Below, piece by piece: positions 20,073 to 26,781 of a stretch of DNA of 26,781 nucleotides. The notes under the pieces are model-generated. The model searched no databases. It worked only from the letters and a program-made list of their open reading frames with translations, and was not told the DNA's origin. The DNA is from Mucidula mucida. Lineage: Eukaryota; Basidiomycota; Agaricomycetes; Agaricales; Physalacriaceae. The stretch's first letter is position 1. Each line of letters starts with the position of its first letter. The position numbers and the translations under genes were made by a program. Location: positions 1 through 26,781 of the forward strand of contig JADNYV010000466.1 in assembly GCA_015501055.1 (NCBI GenBank), read 5' to 3'.

Positions 20073-20845
20073 ATGCAAGCTCTCGCCGATGCTCTCGATC
20101 CCGCGACTATTATCCCTCCTATCTTTCCGGGACCACTCATCCTCGATCCCAATCCACCCGATGCAGCTACTCTGTTCCATCGCATCGATATCAGTGCCCT
20201 CTGGAATCTTTATCGTGCAACGGATGACAATGTCCGGTACGAGAAGACCACGTATGGGTACTGGAACAGTGTCCTACAAAGCATATTTTCTCTTAGCAGA
20301 GGTTATCAGGTGAGCCCAGAGACTCTCAATATTTGCCTTGGTTGAAAGGCATCTCGAGATCGAGGTTCAATATCCTGTTCGCCGTGATCTCGGTCACAGG
20401 TTTGGCACTCCTTCCACAAGTTCCATCGGCGGTGTTTTGCTGGCGATATTTGTGAGAGGGGCCGGGCTACCGTACAATGCACATCGGGGAGGTCTTGATG
20501 TAATATTGTTCAGAGAAAGGCATGTCTTGGTGCAGTCACTACACGCCCACCAAAGGCTGTTACGGCGGCGAGAATAACTGCACAGTTGCACATTTTTAAG
20601 GTTGCTGAACCCCAAATGCGTAAGCGGGGGCTATGACGCGCACGGTGGCTGTGAAGCGTGGGACATATTACTATGCTCAGCCGCGCGTATTCCCCGCTTT
20701 CATGTTCGTTCGCGGTTCTACCGTGGCACTATGGGAAGCAAGCCGATTGGGCTGGTTGAGTGATATTGTGATTGTAATGCAACGTTTGGGGGTCACTGAG
20801 CCTCAAGATTGGTTGACAACTTTATCTACGGTTCAAGGCGTCGAC
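20073..20845 (+). pseudogene. Unknown gene interrupted by the LTR retrotransposon
   Basis: Exon 1 (20073-20309, MQALADALDPATIIPPIFPG) ends at a GTGAGC donor. A 49-nt intron to 20358 joins IEVQYPVRRDLGHRFGTPS in frame. After about 20480 coding-like text continues in changing frames (AARITAQLHIFKVAEPQMRK; AFMFVRGSTVALWEASRLGW), suggesting further introns or indels. The last frame runs straight into the LTR at 20846, which supplies its stop codon (TAG 20849-20851). I do not recognise the family. The QYPVRR block preceding a Gly-rich stretch resembles no motif I can name with confidence. The retrotransposon has removed or displaced the 3' end. Confidence 0.5.
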
Positions 20846-21370
20846 TGTTAGCGACGGACTAAGCCACGAGACTCAACCAGGTACCACAGCAAGAACTGAA
20901 GAGAAAGCGTTCGCGTTCGTAAGACTAGGCTAGGCCGGTGTATAAACGAGATCGGAACTAAAGTACAATGATACTACACTACTGCTTATATACTAGTAAG
21001 CCTGTGTTTGGGACTCCTTGTCCATACGTGTTTCCGCTAGGGATAACTCCACGCCCTTGACCCAGTGTTGTATGCTACTAGTCCGTGAAACTATTAAATA
21101 CGAGTGGTAACTGCATGTAAGTAATAATACTGAAACGACCATGTGTGCTACGAGTGTCGGTGTGTGTATACAATGGGGAATCCATGAGGTGTCGGCATGT
21201 ATGATGTCATCCATGTGTTAGGCGTGTGTCCGACATGAGTACGGCTTCGGTAATGAACAGGAGTATGATCGGTGACGAAACAGATGATGAAACAGTCCGT
21301 TGGTTGATAAGACAAGCCCCCGATAAGATATGATAAGATGTGAAAGTGTGAAAATATGGCATTCATAACA
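20846..21370 (-). repeat. 3' LTR of the chromovirus
   Basis: 525 bp bounded on the plus strand by TGTTA and TAACA, a perfect 5-bp inverted end with the canonical TG...CA. The right boundary is set by the adjacent polypurine tract. The first 27 bp match the partial second LTR at 26755 with one mismatch (G versus T at the 11th base). Confidence 0.85.
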
Positions 21371-21382
21371 TCACCCCTCCTT
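21371..21382 (-). promoter_or_regulatory. Polypurine tract of the chromovirus
   Basis: On the minus strand AAGGAGGGGTGA directly abuts the 3' LTR, the expected primer for plus-strand DNA synthesis in reverse transcription. Confidence 0.75.
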
Positions 21383-21459
21383 AAGGCGCAAGTTCCATTC
21401 TGCGCCAGATTTGCTCCATGAGGGCCGCAGAGGGTAGCGTGACGTCAAGAGGTTGGTGT

Positions 21460-22960
21460 CAGGCGTGGCATGGGTCGGAATAGATGTGATGGAATGCGAT
21501 ATGGGACTTCGATCGAGCAAGCGCAGGTGGCTTCGGCTTGTTCGGTACTGCTGGTGAAATCGCAATGGCTTCATCGGCATTCTTGAGATTGCATGCCGGT
21601 TCCCATGTCTGTTTGTGTGTGCCATAACCCTTCCAGTGACCTTGTATTGGAAACCTCCGCGGTACTTCCGGAATTAACCACTTTCTCAACCTCCCATTCC
21701 GGTTCGGTCCTTCAGCACAGGTGGTGGACGCGTGTCTGGGGTTGGTCGGAAATTGCGGCTCGTGTAAGGCGTCAGCAGGGCCTCATTGAACACGGATGGA
21801 TGCTTTCCACGTGTGAGGATCTGGAGCTTGTAAGAGCTCGTCCCAACTTTCTTGATCATTTGAACGGCCCGAAGTGTTTGTCATCGAGCTTCTTCATTGG
21901 TCGGTCGTGCTGAGATTCGTCCCTTCCAGCCATACTTTGTTGCCTCCTTGTATCTACTGCGTCTGTCTTTCCTGTCATAAACCGTTTCATGTCCTCTTTG
22001 CCATCTTCAATGCAACCCACTTCGTCCCATGTTTTCCTCATGCCGTCGGCAAACTCCTGCGCAGTCTCGTTTCTCATGCCGTTTTTGGAGCGGTGCCTTG
22101 GTAGGGTGTCTGCCCATGTCTGCGAAGAACGAGTACCTTGGTTGCAGTGTACCGATTGTTGTAAACAATTCGGCAGAGGGTAACCATTCATGCCAGTTGT
22201 TTTGATGGTAATTAACAATAACCGTAAGAAATGCTCTATCTCTTGGTTAACTGTTCTGTTTGCCCATTGCCTGGGATGATAGCCGTCGTGAAGTTCCTTC
22301 AATACCCAACACCGGTACAACTCCTTATGAAACGCAGTGATATTGCGGACCCGATCATGTATCATCTGTGTGGCATCCATGTATGGGAAAGATTCGATCG
22401 CGGTAAATCGGCCATGCCTTCTGATGTCAGGGTGGTGTGTGTTGGTATAATGGTAACGCTTTGTGAAATGGTCCACGAACGTGCTGATACATTGTATCTC
22501 CGACTCCGGCAACTCGCCAATCATGTCGTCCAACTTTCTCCCATGGTTCGCTTGGTACGTCTATAGATGGAGGGTGCAGCCGGTTTTGTGCGGTGTGACT
22601 TTGTAACTTGGCATTTTTGACACCCTTCCACGTATTCGCGGACGTCTCGGCTGATTCCTGGCCACCAATAGGTGCGTGTGATCAACTCGAGAGTCTTGTA
22701 CCGTCCCGGATGCCCTGCAAGCTGTGCATCATGATGCATTCCAATAACTCTTCCCCGCAATTCCTTGTCCTTCGGTATGTAAATACGATCTTTCCATATA
22801 ATAAGTCCATTTTCCTTCTCTTCCCATCCTTTTTCTTTGTTTTCTAATGCTTTTTGTACGTATCTGTCCTTGTTTCCTTTTCTTTGTTTGATTTTGTTAA
22901 GTAATTCGTCCTCCGGTGTAGCTACTGTATGTAAAGAAAATTGAATTTGTGATATAAAAA
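21460..22960 (-). pseudogene. Integrase with C-terminal chromodomain, decayed
   Basis: Integrase inserts the element's DNA copy. The zinc-binding HHCC region is clear near 22630-22750 (HHDAQLAGH, then CQKCQ). The catalytic core follows in broken form: DMIGELPES around 22515-22530, an HDR-containing block near 22340 and VNQEIEHFLRL near 22230. The GPQF segment and the Glu neighbourhood are scrambled by indels. Next is a FGPFK block near 21860. The chromodomain (about 21560-21710) reads EWEVEKVV, then HWKGYGTHKQTWEPACNLKN and ADEAI; it would guide insertion to marked chromatin. Frames change at least three times. Tail residues are Pro/Lys-rich. Confidence 0.8.
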
Positions 22961-23640
22961 ACTCCGGTCTTAGTAAAAACAACATTTTCGTTATCTTTTT
23001 CCCCCTTCTCAAGGCCTGTCATCCTTGACAAGGCATCAGCTTTCCCCATCGTCTTGCCCAGCTTGTGAATCATCTGTATGTCATACTCCGCCAACTCCGT
23101 AACCCATCTCGCCTGCCTCTGATTCAACTTCTGTGGCTTCCGGAAGTACTGGAGGTTTTGATGATCGGTGAAAACCTCCACTGTCTCCTTAGCGCCTAGG
23201 AGGTATTGCCGCCAGTCGTTAATCGAGTCCATGATAGCCATCATTTCTTTGTCATAGATCTCGTAGTTGCGTTCAACTTCATTTAACGCGCGAGATCGGA
23301 AAGCCACTGGTCTCCATTTGCCTTCGACGAACTGGGATAGAACAGCCCCATTGGCATAGTTCGAGGAATCTGCCTCGACTCGAAACTTGCCGTGTCGCGT
23401 GGTACGATCAGAACGGGTTCTTCCGTCATCCTCCGTTTCAACTCCTCAAACGCCTCTGTTGCTTCATACCCCAAACCCACTCGCCCTTCCCGGTTAGCGA
23501 TGTCAACGGCTTGCTACTCCCGCAAATCCCCGAATGAACGTCGGTAGAAGCCCAGGAATGATGCACTTCCTTCTTCTTCGTCGGCTCCTTCCATTCCTTC
23601 ACTACGGCCACTTTTGCCGGATCCATCTTCACTTCTCCTC
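22961..23640 (-). pseudogene. RNase H region of the Pol polyprotein, frameshifted
   Basis: Degrades the RNA strand during reverse transcription. Visible: RPVAFRSRALNEVERNYEIY-type text (frame change near 23283-23310), KEMMAIMDSINDWRQYLLG, the conserved TDHQNLQYF, then RQARWVTELAEYDIQMIHK and KADALSR. Upstream is the RT-RNase H connection (EELKRRMTEEPVL), whose Asp-rich start of RNase H is garbled near 23340-23380. At least two indels break it. Confidence 0.78.
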
Positions 23641-24230
23641 CTCCAACAATAACTCCTAAGTAATCTACAGTCTGTGCCTCAAAACTACATTCTCGGGTTT
23701 TAAATACAGCTTATTTACTCGTAATATCTCCAATACCTTTCGTACAATCTGTCTATGCTCCTCGAGAGTGTTCGTAAAGATAAGTATATCATCAGGTAAA
23801 CTATAACATGTCCGTCGTCAATCAACTCCTTCAAGATGTGATTCATGAACGATTGGAACGTTGCCGGCGAGTTTGTGAGTCCGAAGAACATTACTAATGG
23901 CTCGAACAGCCCTCGGTTTGTTCTAAACGCCGCTTTCCACTCATCACCGTCTTTGATCCGGATGTTATTGTAACCCCATCGGACATCCATCTTTGTGAAA
24001 ACCTTTGCTCCCTTCAACTTGTCGATAAGCTCCTGGATCAACGGCAAGGGGTATCGGTTCTTGATTGTCATGTCGTTCAACTTCCGATAATCTTGTACTG
24101 GCGAAGCTTCCATCCTTCTTTTGACAAAGAAGAAGGGTGATGCCATAGGTGAAATTGATGGCCGTATATGTCCGTCCGTATGTTTTCTTCCAGAAACTCA
24201 TCTAACGCCTTTTGCTCGGATGGGCTAAGG
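23641..24230 (-). pseudogene. Reverse transcriptase, active site frameshifted
   Basis: Ty3/gypsy RT. Blocks in order: [80 protein letters not shown]. At about 23788-23806 the YxDD catalytic box is lost by what looks like a single-base deletion: Tyr-Leu is followed by the wrong frame. A second frame break lies upstream near 24100-24200. The enzyme cannot be made intact from this copy. Confidence 0.85.
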
Positions 24231-25229
24231 GGATAAACCTTGCAGTCAACCGGTTGGAACCAGGCATAAGTTCTATCGCGTGATCCCAGGGTCTTCGCTC
24301 CGGTAACTTGTCAAAGTCCGCCTTGCTGAATACATCGGAAAATTCCTCGATGTAAGGTGCAGCAGCGGATGAAGGCTGTTGTGATCTCAGCTTTTCTCCG
24401 CTTTTGCGATAGTTGTCCCAGTCCATCCAGAACAAACGCTCTCCCTCTTCCAACTTCTCTTCTACGTCTTCTCCTTCATCTTCCGGTGAGTTGTACTCGG
24501 GTAGATAGCCGCAGCGGTCTGGGCATCGATCAAAGGTCAATGTGGATTCCGTCCAGTTGATCGTGGGGTTGTGATATCGTAGCCAATCTAGCCCCAAAAA
24601 GATACTTGTTTTGCCGAGATTGGTGACGGCCAACTCAATCTTTTCGGCGTGATCTCCGATCTTCATCCGGACCTCCACAAAACCTTCGATTGCTCCTCCC
24701 TCGTTTAGGGTTCCATCCGCATTGTAAACAGGGAGCTTGACCGGTAACTCCTTGATCGGGAGTCCGTTCTTCTCGACGAATTCTTTATTGACACAAGAAC
24801 CCGTTGCTCCACTGTCAAGAAGGGCACTCGTTTCCCATTCAGAGCCTGTGTGTACGCTCTCTATGGTTACTCGGAGTTTCATGTCCTGCCCCTTTGTTCC
24901 CCGGATGTACTTCCTCGACTTTTTCAACTCCGTCACAACTTCCACCGCAGCTTCCTTTGTCAACGCTCTGATCGCCATCACCTTCTCCTCCGTCGCTTCT
25001 CTCTCTCTCCGCTCCGGCATCCATGCTCTCAAAATTCCCACTGCTCTCGACACGTCATCCTCTCTTAGCCGTTGTGCGATCCACTCGGGCGTATTTGGCT
25101 CAAATCTTTCTTTCGCAGGTTTTGGTGGTAAAGTCGTCGATGATATTTTAGATGTTTCAGTACCCGTACTGTAAATAGATTCTGCATCTGACGACCCTTT
25201 CCTTGATGACTGCTCCGGCAGGACTGCGT
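24231..25229 (-). pseudogene. Gag-Pol linker and retroviral-type aspartic protease
   Basis: Aspartic protease that cuts the polyproteins. The active-site triad is DSGAT in LLDSGATGSCVNKEFVEKNG (about 24790-24825), followed by the flap-like region and IFLGLDWLRYHNPTINW, a typical Ty3/gypsy block. The frame is open from about 25220 to 24202, then breaks at the link to RT (just after [11 protein letters not shown]). Upstream is a charged linker (TLPPKPAKERFEPNTPEWIA). Confidence 0.82.
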
Positions 25230-26158
25230 CTACTGCGGGAGCTTCGCAAAACCCAACTCTTCGGCCAGCTTCTTCTTCTCCTCATCATTCATCTCGGTCC
25301 ATAAACCCCGAATCGTCTGGGGTCGACCCTTCTTCGGACAGAACCTGCTGACATGGCCGTGTTCGCCACAGCTGAAGCAAAGTCCTCTTCGACGTGCGTT
25401 GTCGATGTCCATCGGCCTGCCGGCTCCTCCATAGGTAACCCGGTAGCATCTCGTCGTGTGATCGGCGTTGGGGGTGGATTCGTAGGGTTGACTCTCGATG
25501 TAGCCGCCTGCGGAGCTTGGGGCCGGACCTGCATGCCGGACCTCTTGCTCGCCGCCCGCCTTCTCCATAGCTGATCGATCTGAATGATCTGTGCCTTCCA
25601 ATCCTTGTACTTCTTTGGCAACCCATCTCGGCTGCCATAGATCTGGTCGATGATCTTCTCGTTGACATTGGTCTCGAGAAGTCGCACGACAAATGCGTCA
25701 TCCTTCGAGTATTCCGCCTGAGTAAGCAGGACCTCGAACTTCTGAAAGAAATCTTGAGCGGTGTCTTGCCCCTGGCGCAACCGTTCGATCTGATCTTGCG
25801 CATCTCGCGCGAGGTTGGAGTCCACAAATCGCTCCTTCAAGTTCTCCTTGAACTCAGTCCAAGAGACTGTCCATTCCTCTTCCTCCTCGTCGAAGTTCTG
25901 GTCCGAGTAGTTCTGGACCCATGCATCAACGTGATCTCCTCGGATGTAGGAGAGAACAACATCAATCCTTTCGGAGTCCGATGTGAGGTTGTTCTTCTTG
26001 TCACGGATGTATGTGAACATCGATCGCCACCAGCTCTTGTACTTGGACTTGTCCCCGTCATAGTCATAAGGCTTGTTGACAAGGGATCGGCCTTTGGTTT
26101 CGTCATTGGCGTAATGAGCGGGTGTGTGATGAGCGGCTTCGGGTGCTTCGTTGGACAT
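25230..26158 (-). pseudogene. Gag with CCHC zinc knuckle, frameshifted
   Basis: Capsid/nucleocapsid precursor. The ATG at 26158 opens MSNEAPEAAHHTPAHYAND. The capsid part reads KPYDYDGDKSKYKSWWRSMF, WTEFKENLKERFVD, QGQDTAQDFFQKFEVLL. Near 25435-25450 the frame shifts and the other frame carries the zinc knuckle CFSCGEHGHVSRFC (CX2CX4HX4C), which binds the genomic RNA, ending KKLAEELGFAKLPQ. About 300 residues in total. It is close to intact apart from the one shift. Confidence 0.85.
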
Positions 26159-26754
26159 AATGGATCGGGGTGATGGGATCGGAGAGTGAAAGGGTGAAAG
26201 TGGGGATATGGGTGATGCGGATTTGGATGAAACGGGTGAGGGAATAGAGGTTTGGATGAATAGGGAGGGATCGCCTAGATCTGAAATAGAATCCAGGACT
26301 TGGTAGGGTGGGGAATGATGATGTGTATCGTAAGGTAAGTAAAGTAGGTAGGTATTGTAACTGTCTACACTATTTTACCGACTACTGACTACGTATCTAC
26401 GGAGCCCAAGAGCTCGTCACAAGTTCGCAATTGCCCAGCCGACGTCCCTCTGGTGTGAGGTAAGCCGAAGTTTTCCTGGGAACGGGGTTGACCCGTAAAC
26501 AGCGCCCACTGAAGTGCAACTGCCAAAAGTTCGTTCTCGTGAGAGCGGCTACTTCCAGCACCCGAGGCAGTTATCTCTGACTGTTAGCCGGCGCTACTGG
26601 GACCAATACACACGTATGCGGACGTGCGCTGGGATTAGGAATCCGTCGATCTGTAAACAGGAAAGGGGATGGGGAATGTGCGATGATCAAACAGCAAAGT
26701 GCTGATCGACGATCAGGGATGTGTGGTAGGTGGTAGAAAGTAGTTCCGATCTTC
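26159..26754 (-). other. Chromovirus 5' leader (primer-binding and packaging region)
   Basis: 596 bp between the partial LTR and the Gag ATG. Bases 26160-26320 are strikingly purine-rich on the plus strand, so the element RNA would have a pyrimidine-rich leader just before Gag. Directly inside the LTR the minus strand reads GAAGATCGGAACTAC and does not begin with the TGG expected of a tRNA 3'-end primer site. No ORF of note. Confidence 0.5.
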
Positions 26755-26781
26755 TGTTAGCGACTGACTAAGCCACGAGAC
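26755..26781 (-). repeat. Partial 5' LTR of the chromovirus, cut by the window end
   Basis: The last 27 bp repeat the start of the 20846 LTR with one mismatch. The rest, and the second target-site duplication, lie beyond the window. Confidence 0.88.

Larger units (their letters stand above)
20846..26781 (-). mobile_element. Ty3/gypsy LTR retrotransposon, chromodomain type (chromovirus), decayed, cut by window end
   Basis: On the minus strand the order is LTR (only 27 bp in the window), leader, Gag with a zinc knuckle, protease, reverse transcriptase, RNase H, integrase with a C-terminal chromodomain, polypurine tract and LTR. This PR-RT-RH-IN order marks Ty3/gypsy, and the chromodomain marks the chromovirus branch. 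Gag and Pol are broken by several frameshifts, including one at the RT active site, so this copy should not move on its own. The candidate target duplication left of the element is TCGAC (20841-20845); its partner is outside the window. Confidence 0.92.

Noticed and set aside
21593..22566. Plus-strand ORFs over the retrotransposon
   Set aside because: They oppose the integrase/chromodomain region, which is clearly coded on the minus strand.
1..26781. CRISPR arrays, rRNA or bacterial operon signals
   Set aside because: None seen; the window is eukaryotic with spliceosomal introns throughout.

Overview
This window looks like nuclear DNA of a filamentous basidiomycete, probably an Agaricomycete. 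Genes carry many 45-60 nt GT-AG introns with CTAAC/CTGAC-like branch points. The gene content fits: an AA9 lytic polysaccharide monooxygenase relic, a short heme-thiolate peroxygenase-like protein, a TPR-CHAT protein, F-box/LRR-like genes and a chromodomain Ty3/gypsy retrotransposon. All gene models were spliced by eye from raw sequence.

Layout. 123-988 (+) is a MICOS subunit (MIC26/27, ApoO family). 1363-2480 (+) is a decayed AA9 gene. 2842-6534 (+) is a C2-like/TPR/CHAT protein, preceded by an upstream ORF whose stop overlaps its start codon. 7335-12057 holds three minus-strand genes of the fungal F-box/LRR-like type, with the first exons of an RPD3-class histone deacetylase (9914-10398, +) stranded between them. 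13191-15045 (-) is a flavin monooxygenase with a 13-bp tandem duplication near its 3' end. It diverges from an apparently intact ThDP-dependent enzyme (15322-17370, +), which is followed by a heme-thiolate peroxygenase-like gene (17889-18656, +). 19442-19977 (-) is a small unknown gene. 20073-20845 (+) is an unknown gene cut by a retrotransposon. From 20846 to the window end lies a minus-strand Ty3/gypsy chromovirus: 3' LTR, chromodomain, integrase, RNase H, RT, protease, Gag, leader, and the first 27 bp of the second LTR.

Biology. Two themes stand out. The first is a cell-death/ubiquitin-type accessory region, with a TPR-CHAT protease-like gene beside F-box/LRR-type genes; both families are expanded in mushrooms. 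The second is a possible oxidative metabolism neighbourhood, with an FMO and a ThDP enzyme sharing a 276-bp divergent intergenic region and a peroxygenase-like gene next door.

An unusually large share of the genes carry visible lesions: a missing start, an internal deletion, a lost splice acceptor, a 1-nt frameshift, an 8-bp and a 13-bp insertion, a 3' truncation and an LTR insertion. Either this is a decaying accessory region or some small indels are assembly errors; reads are needed to separate these.
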